Assembly: GCA_963726435.1 (NCBI GenBank)
Contig: CAVSCJ010000001.1
Location: 248,001-312,000 of the forward strand
Origin: PALSA-660 sp963726435
GTDB lineage: Bacteria > Actinomycetota > Coriobacteriia > Anaerosomatales > PALSA-660
DNA length: 64,000 nucleotides
Direction: 5' to 3'
The translations under genes and the position numbers were made by a program. Positions 8,747 to 17,951 of the stretch are shown piece by piece (position 1 is the stretch's first letter; the number at the start of each line of letters is the position of its first letter). Below the pieces are notes generated by a model. It had not been told where the DNA came from, did not search any database, and worked only from the letters and a program-made list of their open reading frames with translations.

Positions 8747-10111
8747 GTGGCCTGGTGTCCGCGCGTGTTGGTCGTCGGCCAACCGTTCGAAAGAACGTCG
8801 GGCGGCGGCATCACGCTATGCAACCTATTCGAGGGGTGGCCGCGAGACCGTCTGGCGGCGGCCGTGGTGTCAGATCGGCATCTCGCATTCGATGTCTGCG
8901 ATCGCTACTACGCACTCGGAACAAGCGAGATCACATGGGTCTGGCCGCTTTCGGTCGTGACCCGGACCGAGACCCCTCCATCGAAGGCCGACGTCGAGGA
9001 GCCAGGCCCCGCCAGCGCGGGCCCGGCCTCCGCAGTCACGCCGGAGCTGACCCTTCCCAGGAAGGTCTTCCGCTCTGGACTCGACGGGCTGGGGCTCGAG
9101 GACGCTCTGCGCAGGATGCGGCTGTCGAGCCGGCTGCGAGACTGGATCAATGCCTTCCAGCCGGACCTCGTCTACTCGCAGCTCGCCAACCTGGCAGTCA
9201 TGACGCTCGTGGCCGAGATCCTGGACGACTCAGGCTTGCCCCTCGCACTCCACATCATGGATGACTGGCCCAGCACGATGTACCGCCATGGGCTGCTGGC
9301 GTGGACGGTCAGGGCACGAGCCGAACGTGCATTCCAATCGCTTCTCGACCGCTCGAAGGCCCGTATGGCCATTGGCGACGCGATGGCCGAGGAGTACCTG
9401 CACCGCTACGGAATGACATTCGTTCCGATCCAGAACTCTGTCGACATCGCGAGGCAGGACGCCCTCGCGTCCCTCCACCGCAACGAGTACCAGCAGCCCG
9501 GTGACTCCCCTGCGAGCGTCGTCTACGCAGGACGCGTCGGCCGGGCCAACGCCGGCGCCCTCCTGCAGGTTGCCGAGGCCGTCGCGGAGATGGCGGCAGG
9601 CGGCGCGCCGATCCGCCTGCGCCTGTACACTCCCACCGCCGACCACCCGGTCGTCGCGCGGATGTCCCGACTCGAAGGCGTCGAGGTTCATCCGGCCGTG
9701 CCGTACGACAACGTGCCCGGTCTTCTCGCGAGCGCGGACATACTCCTCATTGCCCTCGACTTCGACGAAGCTGGTGTGCAGTTCGCGCGCCTTTCGATGC
9801 CGACGAAGATCCCGGAGTACCTGGCCGCCGGGCGCGCCGTGCTCACATATGCCCCGCGCGGATGCGCCGCTGCCGAGTACGCGCGACACGGCGGATGGTC
9901 GTTGCTCGTGGATGAAGCTGATCCCAGCCTGATCCACGACGCGCTGATGACGTTGGCCGGCGATCGAGCCTCGCGAGACGCGATGGGCGAGCGCGGCCGA
10001 CGTCTCGCGATCGAGAAGCATGATGCTGCGACGGTGCGTGCGCGATTCGCCGAGGAGCTGGCTCGAGCGAGCACTGAGTCGGGCCTGGGCGAGGCGCCGG
10101 TCGGGCTCTAG
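8747..10111 (+). CDS. GT4-like glycosyltransferase
   Basis: A 454-residue GT-B fold protein. It opens with a GQPFERTSGGGITLCNLF segment, the glycine-rich sugar-acceptor loop. The C-terminal half has VVYAGRVGRANAGALLQVAEAV, a PYDNVPGLLASADILLIALDF segment and LSMPTKIPEYLAAGRAVLTY, which matches the donor-binding region of GT4-like enzymes. The GTG start at 8747 lies one base after the stop of the ABC exporter, so the pair is cotranscribed and probably coupled. A second GTG at 8765 is possible. The specific linkage formed cannot be told from sequence. The gene converges with the MBOAT gene. Confidence 0.75.
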   Translation: MAWCPRVLVVGQPFERTSGGGITLCNLFEGWPRDRLAAAVVSDRHLAFDVCDRYYALGTSEITWVWPLSVVTRTETPPSKADVEEPGPASAGPASAVTPELTLPRKVFRSGLDGLGLEDALRRMRLSSRLRDWINAFQPDLVYSQLANLAVMTLVAEILDDSGLPLALHIMDDWPSTMYRHGLLAWTVRARAERAFQSLLDRSKARMAIGDAMAEEYLHRYGMTFVPIQNSVDIARQDALASLHRNEYQQPGDSPASVVYAGRVGRANAGALLQVAEAVAEMAAGGAPIRLRLYTPTADHPVVARMSRLEGVEVHPAVPYDNVPGLLASADILLIALDFDEAGVQFARLSMPTKIPEYLAAGRAVLTYAPRGCAAAEYARHGGWSLLVDEADPSLIHDALMTLAGDRASRDAMGERGRRLAIEKHDAATVRARFAEELARASTESGLGEAPVGL

Positions 10112-10174
10112 ACCGGCGTGGCGGTCAGGCCGGGCACCGCGAACCGCAAGTCTGCCTGCCAGCTCCGAGCTTGG

Positions 10175-11572
10175 CTAGAACTGGAAGTAGATGAACGGCG
10201 CCAGCCTCTCCGGGGAGAGCGTCAGCACCCCGAGCACCACCACGGTGATGGCGAAGGCACCGGAGAAGGACAGGAGCCTGAGCCGCGTCGGCATGCCGCT
10301 GCGCGCGCCAACCCAGTGTGCGAGCACGACTGCCGGCAGCGCCAAGGCGAGAGAGGTCGGGAGCCAGTTGATGCCGCCGACGTCGCCCGTGAAGACCATC
10401 TTCGCGACCACGGCAAGCGCCACTTGGAAGTCGGGAGACCGGAAGAACACCCACGACATACACAGGAAAGCGAAGGTCATGAGCCACGAGACAGCGCTGC
10501 CGAGCAACGAGGCTGGGCGATCCTCGACCTTCGGAACCACCACTCGGAACAGGCGTTGCATGACCATCGCGAATCCGTGCAGCGCGCCCCAAGCCACAAA
10601 GTGCCACGCCGCACCGTGCCACAGGCCGCTCAGCAGCATGACTGCCATCGTGTTCAGACTTGCCCGCGCCACGCCCCGGCGGTTGCCTCCGAGCGGGATG
10701 TAGACATACCTGCGGAACCACGTCGAGAGCGATATGTGCCAGCGACTCCAGAACTCCGACACGTTTCTCGACAGATACGGCATGTTGAAGTTGGCTGGTA
10801 TCTCGAGACCGAAGCAGCGGGCGCTAGCGATCGCGATGTCCGAATAGCCCGAGAAATCGCAGTAGATCTGCAACGCATACGCCACTGCGGCGAGCCAGAC
10901 CGTGGGAGAACTGTAGAGGCCGGGGCGCGCATAGACGCTGTCGACGAACAGCGCCAGTGAGTCGGCGATCAGCACCTTCTTCACGAAGCCGAGAAGGAAG
11001 CCGGGCAAAGCGCGCTCGATGTTGTCCCAAGAGACGTCGAGGCGACGCTGCAGTTGGGGCAGGAAGTCGGCGGGCTTCAGGATCGGGCCGGCGACCAGGT
11101 GCGGAAAGAACATCACCAGCAGAGCCAGATCGGCAAAGGATCTGGCCTCTGGCTCGCCCCGATAGACATCGATCAAGTAGCTCAGAACTTCGAAGGTGAC
11201 GAACGAGATGCCGACCGGAAGGATGAGACCCAGAGACACCGGGTCCGGAACGCGAAGGACCGCGGCGATGGACCCGGAGAAGAAGTCGTAGTACTTGAAC
11301 AGGCCGAGCACGCCCAGGTTCAGGGCTATTCCGATCACGAGGCCGGTACGTCGTGAGCGCGCGCCAGATGCGCGAGCGACGTAGCGTGCGGCCAAGAACG
11401 AGGCGCCAGCCATGGCGAGAAGGACTGGAACGAGACGCACTTCGAAGAACCCGTAGAACGCGCAGCTCGCAACCAGCAGGAAGACCCGTGATGAGCGCTC
11501 TCCGCGCATCAGGCGAACGATCACGAGTGTCGCGGCCAAGAACGCGAGGTACTGCCACGTCACGAAGGACAT
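10175..11572 (-). CDS. MBOAT-family O-acyltransferase (AlgI-like)
   Basis: A 465-residue multi-spanning protein of the AlgI branch of membrane-bound O-acyltransferases. Diagnostic stretches are GLFKYYDFF (about 91-98), FPHLVAGPI (about 156-164), CDFSGYSDIAI (about 238-248), NFNMPYLSRNVSEFWSRWH (about 262-279) and SGLWHGAAWHFVAWGALHG with His319 and His332. AlgI homologues take acetyl groups from the cytoplasm and hand them over for O-acetylation of extracellular polysaccharide. The partner SGNH protein is encoded just upstream (TGA, one base, then ATG), so the two form an acetylation pair like AlgI with AlgJ/AlgX. The transcription unit runs opposite to its neighbours. Confidence 0.88.
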   Translation of the reverse strand: MSFVTWQYLAFLAATLVIVRLMRGERSSRVFLLVASCAFYGFFEVRLVPVLLAMAGASFLAARYVARASGARSRRTGLVIGIALNLGVLGLFKYYDFFSGSIAAVLRVPDPVSLGLILPVGISFVTFEVLSYLIDVYRGEPEARSFADLALLVMFFPHLVAGPILKPADFLPQLQRRLDVSWDNIERALPGFLLGFVKKVLIADSLALFVDSVYARPGLYSSPTVWLAAVAYALQIYCDFSGYSDIAIASARCFGLEIPANFNMPYLSRNVSEFWSRWHISLSTWFRRYVYIPLGGNRRGVARASLNTMAVMLLSGLWHGAAWHFVAWGALHGFAMVMQRLFRVVVPKVEDRPASLLGSAVSWLMTFAFLCMSWVFFRSPDFQVALAVVAKMVFTGDVGGINWLPTSLALALPAVVLAHWVGARSGMPTRLRLLSFSGAFAITVVVLGVLTLSPERLAPFIYFQF

Positions 11573-11573
11573 A

Positions 11574-12650
11574 TCAGTCGCCGCCGACCGTGTCGTGCGC
11601 GGATGTGAGGAACCGCACGAGTTCCGTCGCGACCACCGCGTGACCGCCGGCGTTCAAGTGCCCGTTCCCCGGCACAGTGTTGGCGAAGCCATTGAGGGGC
11701 TGGCGCGTCTCGGCGTAGCGCGCCGAGAGAGCGCCTCTGACGTCGATGAAACCGACCCCGACTCGGTCGCAGACGTCGTGGACGAGCGTTTCGGTGGCCG
11801 TCGGTACGGTCGTATCGCCTAGCCAGTCGATCTGCGGGATGTAGAGGACCAGAAGATCCGACCCATACTCGTCGCGGAGCTTGGCTACGACCCATTCGAC
11901 GATGCGCGGATCGGCTGAGTACTCGGTGACCGCGAATTGGGCAGGCGACGTGTCGGATGCCTCGAGGGCAGCGTCCTTCCAGATCTTCTGGTAGATGTAG
12001 TAGGCCGCTGGCACGCGCGGGCCCAGTTCGCGCAACCACCCGGCCACGGACTGCTCATTGGCGATTCGAACCGTCCAATCGCCGTCTCCAGGCTCCAGCC
12101 AACGGACAGACCGCGTGCTGGTGAGCGACGGTCCGAAGTCTGCGTCGGCGAGTTGCACAACGACTTGAGTGGGTGCATAGGCGGCTTGCAGAGTGGGAGC
12201 AAGATAGAGGTAGTCTGCCGGACCGGCGCCCGCGACCCCCGCATTCACGCACGCCACCCGCCGTCCCCGGCTTGACAGCGCCTTCTCGACGCGCAGCACG
12301 AACGTCTCGTCGTCCATGACCTGGTAGGCCTCTGTGATGCTGTCCCCGAGGAACAGCACGCGTTCGGGGAACCCGCGCACGTCCGAGGGCTCAGGCGCCC
12401 GGAACCCCATGCTGTTCAGCCGTGTGGCGCAGTAGCCCTCGGTCCCGGAGACGAACAGCCCCGCGCGGCGGACGTTCCCAAGGACGGGATCGACCCTGCG
12501 GGCGGGCGCGTACGAGACAGTTGTCGCGACGACGATGTTGGCGACGACGAAGCCGACCAGAGCCCCCGCCGCAGCACGGCTCAATCGACTCAGCAGGGAG
12601 CCTCTAGAGAGAGAGGCGTCGCTCGGCGGAAGCACGGCCCGAGTTCGCAT
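11574..12650 (-). CDS. membrane-anchored SGNH/GDSL-domain protein (AlgJ/AlgX-like partner)
   Basis: A 358-residue protein with one N-terminal membrane helix (about 26-46), then an SGNH hydrolase-like domain: block I LFLGDSITEAY with Ser104, block II Gly in VNAGVAGAGPADY, block III FANTVPGN, and a C-terminal block with His331 and His337. The aspartate usually seen in the last block (D-x-x-H or DGHLN) is Asn329 here, which may alter or abolish catalysis. It probably moves acetyl groups to the exported polysaccharide together with the AlgI-like protein encoded immediately downstream. The ATG at 12650 is preceded by a GGAGGGGGAAGG stretch, a strong ribosome site; longer readings of the frame have no family-like sequence. 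Confidence 0.78.
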   Translation of the reverse strand: MRTRAVLPPSDASLSRGSLLSRLSRAAAGALVGFVVANIVVATTVSYAPARRVDPVLGNVRRAGLFVSGTEGYCATRLNSMGFRAPEPSDVRGFPERVLFLGDSITEAYQVMDDETFVLRVEKALSSRGRRVACVNAGVAGAGPADYLYLAPTLQAAYAPTQVVVQLADADFGPSLTSTRSVRWLEPGDGDWTVRIANEQSVAGWLRELGPRVPAAYYIYQKIWKDAALEASDTSPAQFAVTEYSADPRIVEWVVAKLRDEYGSDLLVLYIPQIDWLGDTTVPTATETLVHDVCDRVGVGFIDVRGALSARYAETRQPLNGFANTVPGNGHLNAGGHAVVATELVRFLTSAHDTVGGD

Positions 12651-12817
12651 GGATCGAGCCTTCCCCCTCCTCCACCGCAGTCCGCCCGTCGCAATTGTAT
12701 GCGCGCGCGGCGCCTGCGGGCAGTGCTGTATCCTTGTGCGGGAGTCCGCGGGGGCGCACATGGAAGCATTGAGCGCACCTGCCGGGCATCCGTCCAGACA
12801 CCGGCAAGGGAGCATCG

Positions 12818-13890
12818 ATGAGCGATCCCGATGGACGCGACTTCGAGGGCAAGCGCATCCTGGTGACCGGGGGGACGGGCTCGCTCGGACAGGTGCTCGT
12901 GCGCCGGCTGCTCTCCGGGGTGAACGGCACACCGGCGAAGGTCATCGTCTTCTCGCGCGACGAGGCCAAGCAGCACTACATGCGGCTGAGCTTCCAGCAC
13001 CGGCGCGCCGCCACCGACGAGATCATCTACCGCAACTTCGAGCAGTGCCTGGAGTTCCGCATCGGCGACGTCCGCGACTACCACAGCGTCGCGGCCGCCC
13101 TGCGCGACACCGACGTGGTGTTCAGCGCCGCCGCCCTCAAGCAGGTGCCCGACGTGCGAGTACTTCCCGTGGGAGGCCGTCCGCACCAACATCGAGGGAG
13201 CCGAGAACATCGTTCGAGCCATCCGGGAATTCGACTTTCCCGTCGAGACGGTCGTCGGGATCTCGACGGACAAGGCCTGCAAGCCGGTCAACGTGATGGG
13301 CATGACCAAGGCCATCCAGGAGCGCGTGTACATCCAGGGGAACATGCGCCGCCCCGAGACCAGGTTCATCTGCGTTCGCTACGGCAACGTCCTGGCTTCT
13401 CGCGGCTCCGTCGTGCCCCTGTTCCTGGAACAGATCGCCGCCGGGGGACCGGTGACGATCACCACGCCGGACATGACGAGGTTCCTCCTCACGCTCGACG
13501 ACGCGGTCGACACGATCTTCGCCGCCGTGCGAAGCGCGGCCCCCGGCGAGACGTACATCCCTCGCGTCCCCTCGGCGCGCATCGTCGACGTGGCCGAGGC
13601 GCTCATCGCCGGAGCCGACATCCCGATCGTGACGACCGGCATCCGTCCCGGCGAGAAGATCCACGAGATCCTGATCTCCGACGAGGAGTCGTACAGGACC
13701 GTCCACGGCGCCGAGGGCTACTACGCTCTGCGCCCGATGCTGCCGGAGGTCGCAGGCGACCTCGCCGTCGAACCGGTGCTGAAGGCGGAGTACAGCTCGG
13801 CGGACAATCTGATGGCGGCATCGGAAGTGGTCGGCTACCTCGCCGACGCGTGTGCCGGAGGTCGCCGACGCGTCCTATCTGGAAGCGTGA
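12818..13890 (+). pseudogene. CapE/WbvB-like UDP-GlcNAc 4,6-dehydratase/5-epimerase, frameshifted
   Basis: An SDR-family nucleotide-sugar enzyme: NAD-binding GGTGSLGQ near residue 17, FSRDEAKQ, GDVRDY, AAALKQVP, STDKACKPVNVMGMTKA (Met in place of the usual catalytic Tyr, as in the FlaA1/CapE group), RYGNVLASRGSVVPLF and TTPDMTRFLLTLDDAV. This group makes 2-acetamido-2,6-dideoxy-hexos-4-uloses. The reading frame shifts by +1 at about 13151-13155, right after AALKQVP, where the next frame resumes with CEYFPWEAV, and again near 13852. The stop at 13888-13890 is inferred from the final frame (PEVADASYLEA). Similarity continues without loss across each shift, so this may be a sequencing artefact rather than a dead gene. 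Confidence 0.75.
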
Positions 13891-13898
13891 CAGGCGAC

Positions 13899-14997
13899 AT
13901 GAAGGTCATCACCATCCTCGGAACGCGGCCTGAGATCATCCGGCTGCGCTGCGTCATCGACGTGCTCGACGACTCCTGCGACCACCTGCTCGTGCACACC
14001 GGCCAGAACTTCGACCACCGCCTGAGCCAGCTGTTCTTCGACGAGCTGCGGCCTGCGCGAGCCGGACTTCCACCTGGGGGTGCGCGGGGACGGCTTCGCG
14101 GAGCAGATCGGCCAGATCGTCTCGCGAGCCGGAGCCCTGTTCGCAGAGCAGCAGCCGGACGCGCTCCTCGTGCTCGGCGACACCAACTCGGGACTGAGCC
14201 GCGCGTCGTCGCCAAACGCATGGGCATCTCCGTGTTCCACATGGAGGCGGGGAACCGCTGCTACGACGACCGGGTCCCCGAAGAGGTCAACCGCCGGGTC
14301 ATCGACCACTCGAGCTCGGTGCTGATGCCCTACACCCATCGCAGTGCGGCGAACCTCGTGCGCGAGGGAATCGAGCGCCGGAGGGTGTTCGTCACCGGCA
14401 ACCCGATCAAGGAGGTGCTCGACCGCTACGCGGATCGGATCGCCGCCTCGCACTGCGCTGCCGGACCTCGGGCTCGACCGCGAGCGGATTCATGCTCGCC
14501 ACCGTCCATCGCGCGGAGACCGTCGACGTCGAGCCGCGGCTCCGCTCTCTGGCCTCCGCGCTCGAAGCTGTCGTCGCCAACTACGACATGCCGGTCGTGT
14601 GCTCGCTGCATCCGAGAACGGCCGATCGGATGAGGTCGTTCGGCGTGTCCGCGGACAGGGTGCGCTTCGTCGAGCCGCTCGGGCTCTTCGACTTCGTGGC
14701 CTTGGAGAAGGCGGCGTTCTGCGTGCTCAGCGACAGCGGCACCGTCCAGGAGGAGTGCTGCATCTTCGGCGTTCCGACGGTCACGCTGCGCGAGGTCACC
14801 GAGCGCCCCGAGACGATCGAGTGCGGCAGCAACATCCTGTCGGGCGTCGAGCCCGAGCCGGTGCTGAGCTGCGTCGGACCTCGCGGTGCGCCGACGCGGC
14901 GGATGGCGCCTCCAGCCGAGTACTTGGTCGACAACGTGTCCGAGACCGTCGCGCGCATCGTCGTCGGCCACTCTGTCCTCGAGTCGGTGCCGCATGA
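13899..14997 (+). pseudogene. UDP-N-acetylglucosamine 2-epimerase (WecB/CapG/WbvD-like), multiply frameshifted
   Basis: Starts MKVITILGTRPEIIRL and carries LLVHTGQNFDHRLSQLFFDEL, LVLGDTNSGL, KRMGISVFHMEAGNR, PEEVNRRVIDH, VFVTGNPI, MLATVHRAE, LSDSGTVQEECCIFGVP and GSNILSG, all diagnostic for non-hydrolysing UDP-GlcNAc 2-epimerases. These pieces lie in three different frames: shifts are seen near 14050, 14202, 14452, 14488, 14876, 14913 and about 14975. Each shift can be repaired by removing or adding one or two bases. The stop at 14995-14997 overlaps the next start as ATGA. With the preceding dehydratase and the RmlD-like reductase it could form a UDP-L-QuiNAc or UDP-L-FucNAc pathway (inference). 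Confidence 0.75.
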
Positions 14998-15948
14998 GAG
15001 CGCTCGTCACGGGTGGCGCCGGGTTCATCGGCAGCAACCTGGTCGAGCTGCTGCTCGACGAGGGACACGAGGTCGTCGTACTCGACAACATCTCCTCCGG
15101 CTACGAGGAGAACCTGCTCGACGAAGCCGAGTTCGTCCGGGGGGATGTCACCGACGCCGACGTAGTCTGCTCGGCGATGTCGGGCTGCGATGCCGTGTTC
15201 CATCTCGCGGCGAGCGTGGGCAACACTCGCTCGATCGACGACCCGATCCGGGACTCTCAGGTGAACGTCATCGGCACGCTGCGCGTGCTCGAGGCCGCGC
15301 GCGCGCACGGCGATCGACCGGCGTCGTGCTTCTCGTCGTCGGCCGGCATCTTCGGCGAGCTCAAGACGCTGCCGATCCGCGAGGACCATCCCCAGGACCC
15401 CGACTCCCCCTACGGTGCGAGCAAGCTCGCCGCCGAGAAGATGTGCCTCGTGTACAACAAGCTCTACGGCATGTCGAACGTCTGCCTGCGCTACTTCAAC
15501 GTGTACGGCGTGCGGCAGCGCTTCGACGCGTACGGCAACGTGCATCCCGATCTTCGCGGAGCGGATGCTGCGCGGCCAGGACGTCGTCATCTTCGGCGAC
15601 GGGAAGCAGACCCGCGACTTCGTGAACGTCAGCCGACGTCGCCCGCGCGAACTACCTCGCGGGGACGACCGAGGGCGTCCAGGGCGTCGTTCAACCTCGG
15701 GAGCGGCACGCGCATCACCATCAACGACCTCGTGACGCATGATGGCGACGATCTCGGGCACCACCCCGAGCGTCGTCCACGGCCCGCCGCGGCCCGGCGA
15801 CGTGCGGGACAGCCTCGCCGCCATCGACGCGGCCGTCGCGGCCTTCGGCTTCCAACCGTCCGTGTCGAGCTCGAGGACGGGCTCGGCGAGTACATGGACT
15901 GGCTGCAGGAGCGATCCAGTGACCGCGGCGCGTTGGTCGGCCGAGTGA
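14994..15948 (+). pseudogene. GalE-like NAD-dependent nucleotide-sugar epimerase, multiply frameshifted
   Basis: Begins with the Rossmann motif VTGGAGFIGSNLVELLLDEGH, followed by LDNISSGY, FHLAASVGNT, the YGASK catalytic pair (PDSPYGASKLAAEKM), LRYFNVYG, VIFGDGKQTRDFVNV and FNLGSGTRITINDLV, all typical of extended SDR sugar epimerases. Three single-base insertions between 15315 and 15340 cancel each other and garble the stretch just before SSSAGIFG. Further shifts lie near 15542, 15630, 15690, 15738, 15867 and in the tail. The stop at 15946-15948 is the most likely one, because a GGGAGG ribosome site for the next gene follows it. The start overlaps the stop of the preceding gene by 4 nt. Confidence 0.72.
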
Positions 15949-15968
15949 TCGCCACGGGAGGCCGGCAC

Positions 15969-16851
15969 GTGAAGATCCTGGTACTCGGCGGCGAACGGGA
16001 TGCTCGGGCATCGGGCAGCGACGCTGCTGTCCGAGCGCCATGACGTCGTCGGGACTCTGCGATGCCCGGACCCGCTCGTCGCGACGATTCGCGCCGCGGT
16101 GCGCGGTTCGTCAGCGGCGTGTCCGTGGAAGACCTCGCGAGCGTCGCCGAGGTCATGGAGAGCTTCCGCCCCGACGCGGTCGTCAACTGCATCGGCATCG
16201 TCAAGCAGAGAGCCGAGGCTCACGAGTCGATCCCGAGCATCCGCGCCAACGCGCTGTTCCCTCACGAGGTCGCGCTCTGTGCTCGATGGCCGGCGCCCGG
16301 TTCGTGCACGTGAGCACCGACTGCGTCTTCACCGGATCCCGCGGGGGCTACACCGAGAGCCGACATCCCCGACGCGACCGACCTGTACGGCCGCACCAAG
16401 CTGCTGGGCGAGGTCACCGACGTTCCGGGGGCCGTGACCGTGCGGACATCCATCGTCGGCTGGGAGATCGGTCGGCCGACCGGGCTCCTGGAGTGGTTCG
16501 CGAGCCGTCGCGGCATCGCAGGTACAGGGCTTCACGAAGGCGGTCTTCTCCGGCCTCGCCACGAGCGACCTCGTCGACGTCATCGAGCGACTGTGCACCG
16601 ACTGGACCGACGTCGACGGCCTGTGGCACGTCTCGACCGACCCGATCTCCAAGTACGACCTGCTGACCACGCTCGATTCCGCACTCGGCTGGGACATCGA
16701 GATCGTGCCCCAGGACGAACCCGTCATCGACCGCTCGCTCGACAGCACGCACTTTCGGCAGCGGACCGGCTGGACGCCGCGCCCCTGGGCCGATACCGTC
16801 GCGCGGCTCGCGGAGGAGCGCACACTCTACGAGGACCTGCTCCGGACATGA
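15969..16851 (+). pseudogene. RmlD-like dTDP/UDP-4-dehydro-sugar reductase, multiply frameshifted
   Basis: Conserved pieces are VKILVLGG, GMLGHRAATLLSERH, ESFRPDAVVNCIGIVKQ, FVHVSTDCVFTG, DLYGRTKLLGE (Tyr-x3-Lys), VRTSIVGWE, FTKAVFSGLATSDLVDVIE and LWHVSTDPISKYDLLT. This is the RmlD/WbvR pattern: reduction of a 4-keto sugar nucleotide. Frame changes occur near 15992, 16105, 16285, 16356 and 16512, after which the frame is clean to its stop. The GTG at 15969 has GGGAGG 7 nt upstream. The stop overlaps the next glycosyltransferase start as ATGA. Together with the dehydratase and 2-epimerase upstream it suggests synthesis of a 6-deoxy-N-acetyl-L-hexosamine. Confidence 0.72.
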
Positions 16852-17951
16852 CCCGAGTACTCATGGTCGCCGACGGGCTGTGGAACGGAGGCGCGGAGCG
16901 TCAGTTGGCCCTGCTCGCCTCAAGATTGCCCGAGCCATGGTCGGTGTCGGTCCTGAGCATGGAGGACGGGCCGTACCGGCAGGTGCTCGAGGGGCTCGGC
17001 ATCGATGTCCGGATCGCGCCCAGGCACTTCCGCTTCGACGTCACTCCTGCGATCGTGATGTGGCGCGCCGCTTCGAGTCTCGAACCCGACATCGTCCACT
17101 CGTGGGGCTACATGTCCACGTTGGCAATGGTCCCGTACTGCCGGACGCGCCGCGTGCCGTTGCTCGACGGTTCGATCCGCCGCGGACGTGTGCCGGGAAG
17201 ACGAGCACGGCTGTACCGGCTCGGCCTGCGGTGGTCCGACTCGGTCGTGGCGAACAGCAGGGCAGGTCTTTCCGCCTTCGGTATCGCCGAGAACGACCGA
17301 GGGCGCGTGATCTACAACGGTTTCGACCCCGCCCGCCTTGCGGTCGTCGGGACGGGCGTGTCCGCCCGACCGTCAGACGGAGACACCGTTGCGATCATGG
17401 CGGCGCGCATGTCCCTTGAGAAGGACTGGCACCTGTTCCTTGCCGCCGCGCGCTCACTCGCGATAGGGACAGGCGGCTTCAGATTCGTCGCTATGGGCGA
17501 CGGGCCACACCGCGAGGTGCTGAGGTCTGAGGCTGCGGATCTCGTGGAAGCGGGGGTGATGGAGCTTCCGGCGGGTGGTCTCGAGGTACTGCCGGCGATA
17601 GCCGCGGCCGACGTGGGCGTCCTCCTGACTGACCCGGCCATACACGCCGAAGGCTGCTCGAACGCGATCATGGAGTACATGGCCTGCGGACTGCCGGTCG
17701 TGTGCACGGACTCCGGAGGCAATCCCGAACTCGTGGAGCACGGAGTGACCGGGTTCCTCGTCGCCCCCCGGGACACGGAGGCGGTCGTCTCCGCGCTGCG
17801 CACTCTGCGCGCCGACCCGGCGCGCGCTCACGAGATGGGCCGCGAAGGGCAGCGACGCATAGAGAACCTGTTCACGGTGGACACGATGGTCGAGGGCTAT
17901 CTCGCCGCCTACGAGTCTCTGCTGGCACGGCGCGGAGGTCTCCCCCGGTGA
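16848..17951 (+). CDS. GT4-family glycosyltransferase
   Basis: A 367-residue GT-B enzyme with an N-terminal GGAERQLALLASRL segment, typical of acceptor-side helices in GT4. The donor half has VAIMAARMSLEKDWHLFLAAARSL, VAMGDGPHREVL and AEGCSNAIMEYMACGLPVVCTDSGGNPELV with the conserved E-x7-E positions. The start overlaps the stop of the RmlD-like gene (ATGA) and its own stop overlaps the next glycosyltransferase (GTGA), so three genes are coupled. The sequence is frame-clean from here on, in contrast with the four genes before it. Confidence 0.85.
   Translation: MTRVLMVADGLWNGGAERQLALLASRLPEPWSVSVLSMEDGPYRQVLEGLGIDVRIAPRHFRFDVTPAIVMWRAASSLEPDIVHSWGYMSTLAMVPYCRTRRVPLLDGSIRRGRVPGRRARLYRLGLRWSDSVVANSRAGLSAFGIAENDRGRVIYNGFDPARLAVVGTGVSARPSDGDTVAIMAARMSLEKDWHLFLAAARSLAIGTGGFRFVAMGDGPHREVLRSEAADLVEAGVMELPAGGLEVLPAIAAADVGVLLTDPAIHAEGCSNAIMEYMACGLPVVCTDSGGNPELVEHGVTGFLVAPRDTEAVVSALRTLRADPARAHEMGREGQRRIENLFTVDTMVEGYLAAYESLLARRGGLPR

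Noticed and set aside
10112..10174. Terminator in the convergent gap between the GT4 gene and the MBOAT gene
   Set aside because: Only a short AGCTC/GAGCT match without a usable loop is present; no stable hairpin was found.
13150..16520. Interpretation as programmed frameshifting or a genuinely decayed gene cluster
   Set aside because: Indels are numerous, scattered, mostly +1, without shared slippery motifs, and keep protein similarity on both sides. A technical error is simpler.
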